Below the pieces are notes generated by a model, which saw only the letters and a program-made list of their open reading frames with translations, was not told the origin of the DNA and did not search any database. A stretch of 64,000 bases of DNA from Desulfobacterales bacterium (GTDB lineage: Bacteria; Desulfobacterota; Desulfobacteria; Desulfobacterales; JADGBH01): contig JADGBH010000002.1 of assembly GCA_015231595.1 (NCBI GenBank), forward strand, positions 95,671-159,670. The letters run 5' to 3'. Below are positions 34,917 to 43,782 of this stretch, in pieces. The first letter of the stretch is position 1. Every line of letters begins with the position of its first letter. Position numbers and translations under genes: made by a program.

Positions 34917-37133
34917 TTATGCTTTAATCAGCCTTGCGCGAATACCCCATGCTGCATCAAGACCAGATACAGGGTCTTCTACACATCCTAATAGTTCATT
35001 AACATTTACACCTTTGCCACATAAATATTTATCATAGGCAGTATGCCCAAAGCCTGTAGGCATAGCAATAACTCCAGGCATTATGCCTTCAAAAAGATTT
35101 ACTCTTACCTTTACTTTGCCTTTAGTAGTTTCCAATAAAGCATATTGACCATTTGCAAGCCCTAATGACTTAGCTGTTACTGGATTAATTTCTATAAATA
35201 TATCATTTTTCTTAAGCACTGTATCTTCAACAGTCTTTGTAATAAAAGGAGAGCTTGCAATATATCCGTTTACAAGCCTCATGGTATCATAAGGTATAAG
35301 AGTAAGCGCATATTTTTTTTCATCTCCTTCTGGCTGAATAAAATTAGCGCCAGAAAAATTAACAAATTGATTTGTAAATTCAATTTTTTTACTTGAAGTT
35401 CCAAAGGCTTTTATTACTGACGGTGCTGCCGTTAAGCATGCAAATCCATCCTTTTGAAGCATTTCCATTTTTTCTCCAAGACTTTCGTTTAAGCAGGTAA
35501 GATAGTCATCCCATGGAAAAGCTTCTTTAACTGAACCCTCAATCTCAGATGCAAGAGCTATTAAAACATCTCCGATGTTTTTAGTATTATATTGGGGTTC
35601 AATAACTGGCTTACATAAGCTAACTATTTGTTTGTTTAATCCTGAATTAACATAAACATCTTGATAGCGTTCAAGGTAGCAATGATTTGGAAGAATTATA
35701 TCTGCAAAAGCAGATGTTTCGTCCATGTATGAAGAGAAACTTACGATATAAGGAATTTTATTAAAAGCAGACTTAACCATATTTGTATCAGACATTGTAA
35801 ACAATGGGTTTGAATCAGCAACAAATAATAGTTTGATTGGAGACTCATCTTCATTGTTAATTAATGAAGGCATTCGGTCAAGCAAATTTTTTTCATTGGG
35901 ATATTTGAATTTTTCTGCTTTATCAAAAATACTGCTCTGCAACCCCTGTTTTGATGTATCATCTAATGTAAGCTCTGGGAATTTAATATATTTGCTATCG
36001 GATATATATGAAATTCCGCCTTTTTTATTAATATTTCCAATTAAAAGATTTAAAGCATTAACAGCGCAAACAAGATTAACATCGCAAGCTTTATTTCCTT
36101 TGCCTCGTCCGCATATTGCAATAGGACTTGCTGCGGAAGATAAAGAATCAGCTAATAAATTTAAAGCTTTTTCTTTAATTCCTGTAATATCGCATACTCT
36201 TGAGGTATCGTATTCTTCTAAAATTACTTTTTTAAAGTCTTCAAATCCAGTACAATTTTTTTCTACAAATTTTTTGTTATACTTATCATCTTTTATTAAT
36301 TTATTAGCGATGCCTAAGGCTAAAAATACTTCTGTTCCCGGATTAATTGGTATCCATTTGTTTGATTTTGATGCTGTATTTGATAGTCGAGGCTCAATTT
36401 GAATAAACTTTATGCCTTTATCTTTCCAATTACTATTTGTTTTAAACATATTAACTGGAGAGCCCCATCCATCTAAAATGCCGCTTCCAAAACTTAAAAC
36501 AAAATCACTGTTTTCAAAATCAAACGCAGGCATTCCATCAGTTCCAAGCATTAATCTTGTAGCAAGTTCATATGAATCAAACGCATTAGGAATTTTAATA
36601 AAATTTGGAGAGCCATAGGACAGTAAAAATCTTTTTATAAGCTCAGACACAGAGCCTTTATCAGAATTTGCAATAAAAGCTACTTTATTTGAATTGCCTT
36701 CTTCCCTTAAGGTTGTAAGTTTAGAAGCAACTTCTGCTATCGCATCTTCCCATGAAATTTCTGTCCATTTGTTTTCTCCTCTGTTACCGGATCTTTTCAT
36801 AGGAGATTTAAACCTACTCAAACCATAAAGAAGCTGCAAACCCGCAAGACCTAAAATACAGATTCCTCCATCATTTACAGGGTGTCCCTTCATTCCTTCA
36901 ATTTTTACAGGTCTATTATCAATTTTCTTTACAGTAATACCACAACCGCCATTACATAAAGTACATACAGAATTTTGAAAACTAATTGCTCCATCAGCAG
37001 GAACTGGGGTCCAGCTCCAATTTTGAGTCCAGATTGCTAAATCATCTGTTAACTTCCAGGGTAAAGGAGTAAGAAGCGAACCTACAGCACCTCCAACTCC
37101 AAGTGATATAAAACTTCGTCTGTCAAGTTTCAT
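34917..37133 (-). CDS. qrcB: Menaquinone reductase molybdopterin-oxidoreductase-like subunit QrcB
   Basis: The 738-residue protein belongs to the molybdopterin oxidoreductase superfamily. A Tat signal is present at the start (RRSFISLGVGGAVG). A [4Fe-4S] motif CTLCNGGCGI..GGIC lies near residues 57-92, followed by the standard domains (ISWEDAIAEVASKL, CGRGKGN, ADIILPNHCYLERY and a C-terminal barrel). In studied Qrc complexes this subunit lacks molybdenum and serves only for electron transfer. The gene starts at ATG 37133, 52 bases from qrcA. The identification rests on the operon and on the short length relative to formate dehydrogenases. Confidence 0.87.
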   Translation of the reverse strand: MKLDRRSFISLGVGGAVGSLLTPLPWKLTDDLAIWTQNWSWTPVPADGAISFQNSVCTLCNGGCGITVKKIDNRPVKIEGMKGHPVNDGGICILGLAGLQLLYGLSRFKSPMKRSGNRGENKWTEISWEDAIAEVASKLTTLREEGNSNKVAFIANSDKGSVSELIKRFLLSYGSPNFIKIPNAFDSYELATRLMLGTDGMPAFDFENSDFVLSFGSGILDGWGSPVNMFKTNSNWKDKGIKFIQIEPRLSNTASKSNKWIPINPGTEVFLALGIANKLIKDDKYNKKFVEKNCTGFEDFKKVILEEYDTSRVCDITGIKEKALNLLADSLSSAASPIAICGRGKGNKACDVNLVCAVNALNLLIGNINKKGGISYISDSKYIKFPELTLDDTSKQGLQSSIFDKAEKFKYPNEKNLLDRMPSLINNEDESPIKLLFVADSNPLFTMSDTNMVKSAFNKIPYIVSFSSYMDETSAFADIILPNHCYLERYQDVYVNSGLNKQIVSLCKPVIEPQYNTKNIGDVLIALASEIEGSVKEAFPWDDYLTCLNESLGEKMEMLQKDGFACLTAAPSVIKAFGTSSKKIEFTNQFVNFSGANFIQPEGDEKKYALTLIPYDTMRLVNGYIASSPFITKTVEDTVLKKNDIFIEINPVTAKSLGLANGQYALLETTKGKVKVRVNLFEGIMPGVIAMPTGFGHTAYDKYLCGKGVNVNELLGCVEDPVSGLDAAWGIRARLIKA

Positions 37134-37184
37134 GGATTCTTCCTCATCATTATTTTATTATTTATATCAAATTCATTTACTTAA

Positions 37185-37832
37185 TTATTTGTGGCATTGA
37201 AAACAAGCCCCTTTGCTGCCTGTTTCCTTTAAATGACAATTTGCACAAACATCCATTTTCATGCTGTCTGAGGTATTCTTTTTTATACCAGCTATATTTT
37301 TTCCCCAAATATCTCTGCTGTAGCCGGTAACTCTATTTTCTTCATATACCTTGAGACTTTCTGATTCTCCAATTGAGCCATGACACTCTTTACAGTCCAT
37401 CGAACCGGCTTTTACATGGGCAGCATGGGAAAAAAATACGCAATCAGGTTGTCTTGAATATATAAGCCATGGGACTTCAACTTGATTTGCTACATATTCT
37501 TCAACAAACTTTTTTTCATCAGCAGTTTCCCCTTGTACGTCTTCATGACAACCAGAGCACTGCTCAAGGGTTGGAACCCCAGCAAAAGTTCCATCTTCCC
37601 TGAAAAAATGACAGCTTTCACAGCCATTATCAACACTATCCATGTGTAGCTTATGATTAAAATCAATTGGCTGCTTCTTTTGGGAGTAAAGCAGTTCAGG
37701 AAATATTATCCATCCAACAATTAGACTTAGAATAAAGCCTAAAATAAAAAAGACTGCTGCGGAACTATTCCCTTTACAATTTTTTTTAGTTGCTTGACAC
37801 CCCTCACTTAAATTTTCATCTAATTTTGTCAT
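37185..37832 (-). CDS. qrcA: Menaquinone reductase multiheme cytochrome c subunit QrcA
   Basis: The 215-residue protein has an N-terminal membrane anchor (about residues 25-48) and then five visible CxxCH heme sites: CESCH, CSGCH, CKECH, CANCH and CFQCH. QrcA takes electrons from periplasmic type I cytochrome c3 and passes them to the rest of the complex. The number of hemes reported for this subunit in other species is six, so one site may be atypical here. SD GGAGAGG lies just before ATG 37832. It is the first gene of the operon and its promoter region has been shortened or moved by the IS607-type element next to it. Confidence 0.87.
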   Translation of the reverse strand: MTKLDENLSEGCQATKKNCKGNSSAAVFFILGFILSLIVGWIIFPELLYSQKKQPIDFNHKLHMDSVDNGCESCHFFREDGTFAGVPTLEQCSGCHEDVQGETADEKKFVEEYVANQVEVPWLIYSRQPDCVFFSHAAHVKAGSMDCKECHGSIGESESLKVYEENRVTGYSRDIWGKNIAGIKKNTSDSMKMDVCANCHLKETGSKGACFQCHK

Positions 37833-37899
37833 AACCTCTCCATATCATTACTGTTTTTAAATTAATAGATTATTATAACCTATATATTCAAGGTTGTGC

Positions 37900-37928
37900 A
37901 TTTCATCTTATTCGACTTTATTTGTCAA
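37900..37928 (-). promoter_or_regulatory. Candidate sigma70-type promoter for the qrc operon
   Basis: Reading the minus strand, TTGACA (37928-37923) is followed after 17 bases by TGAAAT (37905-37900). It lies about 70 bases upstream of the qrcA start. The -35 is perfect, the -10 fits in four of six bases. Activity is inferred. Confidence 0.4.
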
Positions 37929-38090
37929 GAAAAAATTGTTATTATTTTTAAGACTCAGAAAGAAAAAAAATTTTCAAAAGATTGACGTATTCAAGGTTAA
38001 GTTTTAGTATTATGCTTAGAATTAAAATATTTTAAAGAGTAATTAATAGTAATTGACTTTTCCATCTAAATATGTTTAGAAGCCTCTATT

Positions 38091-38729
38091 ATGAAGCTAT
38101 ATAGACCGTACGAATTTGCAAAATTAATATCCAAGTCAGTATCTACGTTAATACGTTGGGATAGAGAAGAAACGTTAAAAGCGTGTCGTTCAAAAACTAA
38201 TCGAAGATATTACACTCATGACCAATATCTTGAATATATTGGTCAAAAAGCTAATCCGAACAAAGAAATAATAGTTTATTATCGTGTTTCAAGCAATGGA
38301 CAAAAAAACGATTTGGAAAGTCAAAAAGAAGCTTTAGAAAAATTTTGTACAGCACGAGGATACGCTGTTTTAAGCTGGTTAAAAGATATAGGAAGCGGAT
38401 TAAATTATAAACGAAAAAACTTTGTTGAATTAATGAATAAGGTAGAACAAGGCGGAGTATCTAAAATAGTTATAGCGCATAAAGATAGATTAGTACGTTT
38501 CGGATTTGAATGGTTTGAAGCTTTTTGTCAAAATCATGGAACAGAACTTATTGTAATGAATAATGAATCTTTATCCCCACAGGAAGAAATGACACAAGAT
38601 TTATTGTCGATTATTCATTGTTTTTCTTCAAGGTTATACGGGTTAAGAAAGTATAAGAAAAAAATTATAGAACTTGCTATAAAGGCTGAAGATGAGAACA
38701 ATTCGCAGGAAGAGTCTGCCGTTAAATAA
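38091..38729 (+). CDS. tnpA: IS607 family serine site-specific recombinase (transposase TnpA)
   Basis: The 212-residue protein has an N-terminal MerR-like helix-turn-helix (about residues 1-50: YEFAKLISKSVSTLIRWDRE) and a resolvase/invertase catalytic domain. The catalytic Ser is in YYRVSSNGQKNDLESQ (about residue 64), with ARGYAV, DIGSGLNYKRK and IAHKDRLVRFGFEWFE in place. This is the full IS607 TnpA order, DNA binding before catalysis. The gene overlaps tnpB by 38 bases. All key residues are present. Confidence 0.93.
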   Translation: MKLYRPYEFAKLISKSVSTLIRWDREETLKACRSKTNRRYYTHDQYLEYIGQKANPNKEIIVYYRVSSNGQKNDLESQKEALEKFCTARGYAVLSWLKDIGSGLNYKRKNFVELMNKVEQGGVSKIVIAHKDRLVRFGFEWFEAFCQNHGTELIVMNNESLSPQEEMTQDLLSIIHCFSSRLYGLRKYKKKIIELAIKAEDENNSQEESAVK

Positions 38730-40188
38730 AGGAAAACAGCTAAAAATCATTAAAATTATTGAAGCGTATAATAAAGAAAAGGAAATATGGATTCAATTTT
38801 TTATAAATGATACATCTTCGATTAAAACACATCGTAAAATTCGTGATAAATACGTCAGTCAAAAATATAATTCCCAATATAAATTACAAGCAAGAATGTG
38901 GAAACTTGCATTGATAGATGCTTCAGAAATGATGGATAAATATTGGATGTCATTGCTTCCTAAAATTAATGAGCTGATTAACAAAAATAAAAATTTAACA
39001 GAAGTTCAAAAACATTATTGTTTTTGGATATTAATGAATTATGAAAGAATAGAAAAATTATTTAAACATAAGTATCCGATTCCGTCACATTTTGATATTG
39101 ATAAAAAGGCTGTTAAAAAAGCTGGAAATTATATTAATAGAATTATAAGAAACCATAAAGGAAAATTCCCAAGTATAAAAAAATCGAGAAGTTTTGTATT
39201 GGATGCAGATTGTTATAAAATATTTGAAAATAACGGCAGACAATATATAAGCATAATGACTTTAGACAAAGGAAAAAGATTAGTTATTCCGCTATTAGGT
39301 AATACTCCGATTAAGGGAAACATTAAAGTTGTTTTATATAAAAATTATATTGAAATGCATTATACGGCAATTTTAAAGCCAAAAAAGATAAAAAACGAAT
39401 ATATTGAAGCTGTTGACTTTGGATATACGGAAGTTATTACGGATTCTAAAAATAGAAAGTATGGTATTGAATTCGGCAAAAAAATGAGTTCATATTCGGA
39501 TAAATTAAATATAAAAATGAAACAAAGAAATAAAGTACATGCTTTACAAAAAAAACAATCTCAAGTTTCAAAAAGAAAAAATATTCGAAAATATAATCTC
39601 GGAAAAATAAAGTTAGACAATTTTTCAAGAAAAAATAAGGCTGGAATTGAACAAGAAGTTAATTTTGGTTTAAACCAATTTTTTAGCAAACAACAGCCAC
39701 AAGTATTGATTACAGAAGATTTACGACATTTATTCAGTTTCGGCAAAATAAAAAGTTGGAATAGAAAATTTTCAAGCTGGGTAAAAGGCTTTTTACAAGA
39801 TAGAATAGGATTTAAGGCGTTGGCAAGAGGTTCTTGTCATGAGCAAGTTAATCCTGCGTATGGTTCTCAAACATGTATAAAATGCGGTTTCGTATGGAAA
39901 GGGAATCGTGTTTTAGACAGGTTTAAGTGTGGTTTTTGTGGACACGAGGATTATGCCGACAGGGTTGCTGCAATGAACTATAAATCGAGATATGGTGATA
40001 AAGAAATCACACGGTATACGCCTTTCCGTGAAGTTAAAACCATACTTGATGAAAGGTTCCGTCGCCGATTGGAAACCTCATACGAGGGGACTGTTCCGGG
40101 CAGGACTTCAGATACCGTTTCTATTGCTCTCCGTACAGTAATAGATACTTCCGTAGTACAGGGAGGCTTTTTAGCCGTTTGCACCTGA
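38692..40188 (+). CDS. tnpB: RNA-guided nuclease TnpB (IS607-associated)
   Basis: The 498-residue protein has the TnpB/OrfB layout and all three RuvC residues: Asp in EAVDFGYTEV (about 242), Glu in LITEDL (about 342) and Asp in YADRVAAMN (about 423). A zinc ribbon between them shows CIKCGFVW and CGFCGHED. It is longer than the usual 350-420. The last about 60 residues, after the RuvC-III motif (RYTPFREVKTILDERF onward), are coded by DNA that also looks like structured RNA, which is the usual place of the omega-RNA. Such nucleases cut at the transposon's empty site and help retain the element. Activity is inferred from intact motifs. Confidence 0.9.
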   Translation: MRTIRRKSLPLNKGKQLKIIKIIEAYNKEKEIWIQFFINDTSSIKTHRKIRDKYVSQKYNSQYKLQARMWKLALIDASEMMDKYWMSLLPKINELINKNKNLTEVQKHYCFWILMNYERIEKLFKHKYPIPSHFDIDKKAVKKAGNYINRIIRNHKGKFPSIKKSRSFVLDADCYKIFENNGRQYISIMTLDKGKRLVIPLLGNTPIKGNIKVVLYKNYIEMHYTAILKPKKIKNEYIEAVDFGYTEVITDSKNRKYGIEFGKKMSSYSDKLNIKMKQRNKVHALQKKQSQVSKRKNIRKYNLGKIKLDNFSRKNKAGIEQEVNFGLNQFFSKQQPQVLITEDLRHLFSFGKIKSWNRKFSSWVKGFLQDRIGFKALARGSCHEQVNPAYGSQTCIKCGFVWKGNRVLDRFKCGFCGHEDYADRVAAMNYKSRYGDKEITRYTPFREVKTILDERFRRRLETSYEGTVPGRTSDTVSIALRTVIDTSVVQGGFLAVCT

Positions 40189-40220
40189 CGGTCAATCGAA
40201 GAGCGAAACAAAATAAAGTG
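40030..40220 (+). ncRNA. Probable omega-RNA (guide RNA scaffold) of the TnpB element
   Basis: The 3' end of tnpB and about 30 bases after it are richer in GC than the rest of the element and contain short stems, such as GGTTCC / GGAAACC (40054, 40067) and CCTC-ATAC-GAGG (40076). TnpB omega-RNAs overlap exactly this position and end at the element's right end, where the flanking DNA acts as guide. Boundaries are approximate. Confidence 0.5.
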
Positions 40221-40283
40221 TTTAGTTAATATATTTGGTTATGTTTAGCTACATTTTTAGGAACAGGGTCGGAGATAAAAACT

Positions 40284-40979
40284 ATGGAAATATATGACAA
40301 ATACATAAAAGCTATAATGGATATAAGCTACGCTATAACATCTGAGCTTTATTTGGAAGATATCCTTAAATTAATTGTAATGGTTACAGCAAAAGTTACA
40401 GGTTTTGCTGTATGCTCCCTTTGGTTATTTGATGATAGTGAAAATCCTAAAAAACTTAGATTAAAAGCGACTCAAGCAATAGAGCCTGAGTATGTAATTG
40501 ATAGATCCCTTAATATAAATGAAGGCGTAGTAGGGTTTGTCGCTGCTACCAAACAGCCCTTTATAGTAAGAAATGTTCTTGAAGAACCTAAATTTAAAGA
40601 AAAAGAAATGGCTAAAAGATTAAATCTTGTATCTATGGTCAGTCTCCCTTTAAAAGTTAAAGATGAAAACGTTATAGGCGTTCTTAATTGTTTTACTACT
40701 GAGCCCCATGATTTTTCTGAAACAGAAGTAAACCTTATAACAACTGTAGCAAATCAAGCCGCAATCGCAATAGTGAATACAGAGTTAATGGTCAAAACAA
40801 AAGTTATCCAAGAAGAACTTGAAACCCGTAAACTTGTTGAAAGAGCTAAAGATATTTTAATGAAAAGGCGTAATCTTCAAGGTTTTGAAGCATATAAATG
40901 GATTCAAAAAAGAAGCATGGATTCAAGAAAATCAATGCGCCAAATAGCTGAAGCTATTATACTTTCAGATGAACTATAA
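40284..40979 (+). CDS. GAF-ANTAR transcription antiterminator
   Basis: The 231-residue protein has a GAF domain (about residues 18-160; AVCSLWLFDD, GVVGFVAATKQPFIVRNV, VSMVSLPLKVKDENVIGVLNCF) followed by a short helix and an ANTAR domain (about 172-228; KLVERAKDILMKRRNLQGFEAYKWIQKRSM, then IAEAI). ANTAR domains bind tandem hexaloop hairpins and prevent terminator formation in leader RNAs. The GAF domain would sense a small ligand or a redox state. Its target RNA is not clear in this window. It is divergent from the qrc operon but separated from it by the inserted TnpB element. Start ATG 40284 with GGAG-like GGTCGGAG ahead. Confidence 0.88.
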   Translation: MEIYDKYIKAIMDISYAITSELYLEDILKLIVMVTAKVTGFAVCSLWLFDDSENPKKLRLKATQAIEPEYVIDRSLNINEGVVGFVAATKQPFIVRNVLEEPKFKEKEMAKRLNLVSMVSLPLKVKDENVIGVLNCFTTEPHDFSETEVNLITTVANQAAIAIVNTELMVKTKVIQEELETRKLVERAKDILMKRRNLQGFEAYKWIQKRSMDSRKSMRQIAEAIILSDEL

Positions 40980-41064
40980 ATTAAACATGAAATATAGTTT
41001 TACAAAAAAATAAATCAAAAATTTAGCAAACCATTTCTAAAAAATATAAATTCGGTGTTATAAA

Positions 41065-41097
41065 TTTACAGATTGAGCTACTACTGTAAAATTTTTT
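41065..41097 (+). terminator. Weak rho-independent terminator after the ANTAR gene
   Basis: Arms TTTACAG (41065-41071) and CTGTAAA (41084-41090) form a 7-bp stem, followed by a T-rich ATTTTTTAAT. It lies in the convergent gap between the ANTAR gene and the bat operon. The stem is AT-rich and short. Confidence 0.45.
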
Positions 41098-41126
41098 AAT
41101 TTAGCACAACAGGTATCCCTTTGATC

Positions 41127-41900
41127 CTAAAACTTATAAATAGTCTCAACATTAGATTTTTCTACCCACCCCGATTGACCTCCAGGTTCTTTTACACTAA
41201 CAAAATTACCGTAACTTTTACCTATCGTAACGATCTTACCTTCTCTGATTATTCCTGCTTTTTTTGCTGTTTCAAACGGAGACACCAATAAATAAACTTC
41301 TTTCGATATTATTACAGCTTTTTCATAATCTTTAAATTTTACACCGACACCTATACCGCACAAAACAAACAAAACTACAAGTGTCAATGCAACTTTTTTA
41401 TAAGGGAAATTTATAACAATCTGGGGTAAATCTTTAACAAAATTTAAAAGCAGTCCTTTTACAAAAAAAAGAAATGAACACAGCCCAAAACAAAGACTCA
41501 TAAGAACTGTCCATGCGTTTAAACTAAAACTATTAAAAAATCTACGCCAAAATGAGACATCTTCTAAAAATAATCCAGAATCCTTTCGGACAAGATGAAG
41601 GTTTGCTTTTATATCAGGGTTGTTAGGCTCTAAAAGCAAGGCCCTTTCAAAGTTTAAAACAGCGAAACCTATTTGTCCCATTTGATAATAAGCATTTGCC
41701 ATATTATAAAGCAATGAGGCTGAATATCCATGTTTTTCCGATATTTCAGTATAAATAGAAAGCGCTTCTTCAAATTCGCCATCGGAATAAAAATTATTCG
41801 CCTTATGAAAAAGAACATCTATATCATCTGTGCTTCCCCAAGATATAGAACTAAAAAATAGTCCTATCAAAAAAAGGATTAACCATTTTTTATTTAACAT
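41127..41900 (-). CDS. BatE-like TPR and SH3 membrane protein
   Basis: The 257-residue protein has a signal peptide (residues 1-22). Three TPR-like helices pairs follow (about 25-105, with SGEFEEALSIYTEI..LLYNMANAYYQMGQIGFAVLNFERALLLEPNNPD as the pattern, key residues from 38), then two membrane helices (about 125-150 and 165-190). An SH3-like C-terminus (EVYLLVSPFETAKKAGIIREG, GWVEKSN) ends it. This is the BatE layout of the Bacteroides aerotolerance operon. It ends the bat operon and overlaps the batD start by 11 bases. The precise function of Bat proteins is unknown; they are thought to form a membrane complex around VWA proteins. Confidence 0.83.
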   Translation of the reverse strand: MLNKKWLILFLIGLFFSSISWGSTDDIDVLFHKANNFYSDGEFEEALSIYTEISEKHGYSASLLYNMANAYYQMGQIGFAVLNFERALLLEPNNPDIKANLHLVRKDSGLFLEDVSFWRRFFNSFSLNAWTVLMSLCFGLCSFLFFVKGLLLNFVKDLPQIVINFPYKKVALTLVVLFVLCGIGVGVKFKDYEKAVIISKEVYLLVSPFETAKKAGIIREGKIVTIGKSYGNFVSVKEPGGQSGWVEKSNVETIYKF

Positions 41901-43782
41901 ATGATTTCTCCAAATTTTTAATTTCGCTTATAACGATTTCTTTATATTTCTGCATTTCTTCTTTAGTCAAACTAAATCCAGAATAAGAAGCAGCATCAAA
42001 GCCTTCAAAAACCTTTATAATGTTTAAAGAACCTTCATTCAGCCTTACCTTTAAATCATGAATTGTAATTGCATCCGGCTGAAGTCCCCAAATTTCCCCT
42101 AACCTTTCCTGCAATGATTTTCTGGCATACTTAAAAAATTCTAATACATCTCCAGTATGTATAGCTTTATCCATGGCTTTAATATAACCGCTTATTTTCC
42201 TTTTTGCTTCTTGCTTTACTAATAATTCAGGATTATTTATTATTTTATTATGACGCCCAATCAATAAAACACCAAAAACAAGGCCAAATAATGGAATAAT
42301 ATTTAAGCTCCAAAACATCGGATTCACAATATAAGGACTTAATTTATCTACAGTATTTCCAAGCTCAATATGAATTGAAGCTATTCCTTTTGACTCATTA
42401 TTTTTTTCACCATCATTGGATAAGGATTTATTTTCAGCCTTATCCAATTTTTGAGTTCCTTTAGGATTAGAAGGAATTGCTCCGGCTGAAACATTAGGCG
42501 CATCATTTATAATTTCAACGGGAATAGCATCGGTTTTTAATGAAACATAATCTCCTTTTTTTGTATTAAAATAGGAAAAAACAAGTGGAGGAATTTCTTT
42601 TATTGTCCAATTTTCTGGAATAATCGCCTGTTCAAACTGCCTCTTTCCATTATGGCCAGATATATCAATTGATTCATAGGTTGAACTCGGAGCATATGTT
42701 TTAAAACCTTTTTTATCAGATAACTGAGGGCATACAACCCTGTCAAAATTACCTGTTCCGTTAACTACAATTTGTAGAGTGATAGGATCTCCGACATTCA
42801 CCTTCGTAGGAGATGCTGACGCATATATGCTAAATTCTCCTACAGCGCCATTAAAATCTTCAGGCTTCCCTCTGTCCGGAAGGGCGAGTGCTGAAATCTC
42901 TATATCAGGACATACGACAGATGCATCTTTTCTTCTATATCTTCCAAAAAAGCTGTTAAAAAAATCATCATCAAAAAATCCGTTCATGGAGTTACGCCTA
43001 AAAGAATTATCTGGCAACAGAAAAGTAGCATCAATTTGAGCATTCACTTTATGTTTTCCTTCTTTAATCGGAGACATGGCGGTATTCCAAGTTAAAACAG
43101 TCATTCTTCTGCCATTAACAATTTCAACAGTTTGAGCAGGCTCAGGAGTAATCGCATTAAAAGTAAAAGAATCGCCCGATAATTTTGGAAGAGAATTTAT
43201 TGTTGCTTGAAGTCCTTCCACAAAAAATGCTTTTACAGTAACACTTACAAGCTCTCCAATGTAAACTTCAGACTTATTAGGCATTAATCTTAAAAAGGCT
43301 ATTTGATTGGTATCATCATCTTGAATTTTAGTTTTAGGCTGATTTACTTTGGGATTAGGAATAGACGGCTGAACACTTCCACTCCGAGATGAACTCATGA
43401 CTTTTAAAGATAAAGCTTCAGCCTCAATCTTCTCCCCATTAACATTAACAGAAATAGGATGAATTTTGTAATCACCAGGTTTTTCAGGTCTTACAATAAA
43501 TCTATAGGATACCGACAAAGAAATAACTCCATTTATTGACTGAAATTGAGTACTTTGACCAGCTGGCGTAAATTTAAGTCCTTGAATATTAGGTATTTGA
43601 GGCGTAGCTGATTGTGCTCCGTTTACTGTAAGGTTAAGAACTGCGGACGAATCTAAAAAAATCTGATCCGGTTCAATATTTGCCGCAACATTAACATCAG
43701 CAAACAAATAGCTTGGATTTGCAGCTCCCATCAAAAAAATAAATAAAAAAACAAATTTAAATTTCAGATTACCCATTACCAA
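41890..43782 (-). CDS. BatD-like oxygen-tolerance protein
   Basis: The 630-residue protein has a signal peptide (residues 1-29) and a large periplasmic part of beta domains (VAANIEPDQIFLDSSAVLNLTVNGA, VSYRFIVRPEKPGDYKI, LMPNKSEVYIGELVSVTVKAFF) typical of the BatD family. One membrane helix near 483-505 and a cytoplasmic helical tail follow (SGYIKAMDKAIHTGDVLEFFKYARKSL). Overlaps with both neighbours (7 bases with batBC, 11 with the batE-like gene) show a tight operon. It probably binds the VWA subunits on the outside. Name by family resemblance and order. Confidence 0.85.
   Translation of the reverse strand: MVMGNLKFKFVFLFIFLMGAANPSYLFADVNVAANIEPDQIFLDSSAVLNLTVNGAQSATPQIPNIQGLKFTPAGQSTQFQSINGVISLSVSYRFIVRPEKPGDYKIHPISVNVNGEKIEAEALSLKVMSSSRSGSVQPSIPNPKVNQPKTKIQDDDTNQIAFLRLMPNKSEVYIGELVSVTVKAFFVEGLQATINSLPKLSGDSFTFNAITPEPAQTVEIVNGRRMTVLTWNTAMSPIKEGKHKVNAQIDATFLLPDNSFRRNSMNGFFDDDFFNSFFGRYRRKDASVVCPDIEISALALPDRGKPEDFNGAVGEFSIYASASPTKVNVGDPITLQIVVNGTGNFDRVVCPQLSDKKGFKTYAPSSTYESIDISGHNGKRQFEQAIIPENWTIKEIPPLVFSYFNTKKGDYVSLKTDAIPVEIINDAPNVSAGAIPSNPKGTQKLDKAENKSLSNDGEKNNESKGIASIHIELGNTVDKLSPYIVNPMFWSLNIIPLFGLVFGVLLIGRHNKIINNPELLVKQEAKRKISGYIKAMDKAIHTGDVLEFFKYARKSLQERLGEIWGLQPDAITIHDLKVRLNEGSLNIIKVFEGFDAASYSGFSLTKEEMQKYKEIVISEIKNLEKSYVK

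Larger units (their letters stand above)
38040..40230 (+). mobile_element. IS607-type element with serine recombinase and TnpB
   Basis: Two overlapping genes for an IS607-type serine recombinase and a TnpB nuclease make the standard layout of this family. The ends are not exactly defined because IS607 elements lack long terminal inverted repeats and duplicate little or no target. An octamer ATGTTTAG is found at 38072 and 40241 but may be chance. The element separates qrcA from a divergent GAF-ANTAR gene. The strands inside have intact reading frames, so it may be active. Confidence 0.8.

Noticed and set aside
35833..36618. Two plus-strand frames of 189 and 68 codons
   Set aside because: They lie antisense inside qrcB, which has strong family motifs; the plus frames show no recognisable domain or ribosome site.
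38072..40248. ATGTTTAG octamers near both ends of the IS607-type element as target duplication
   Set aside because: The left copy is only 12 bases before tnpA, IS607 elements do not usually make such duplications, and an octamer match is likely by chance in AT-rich DNA.
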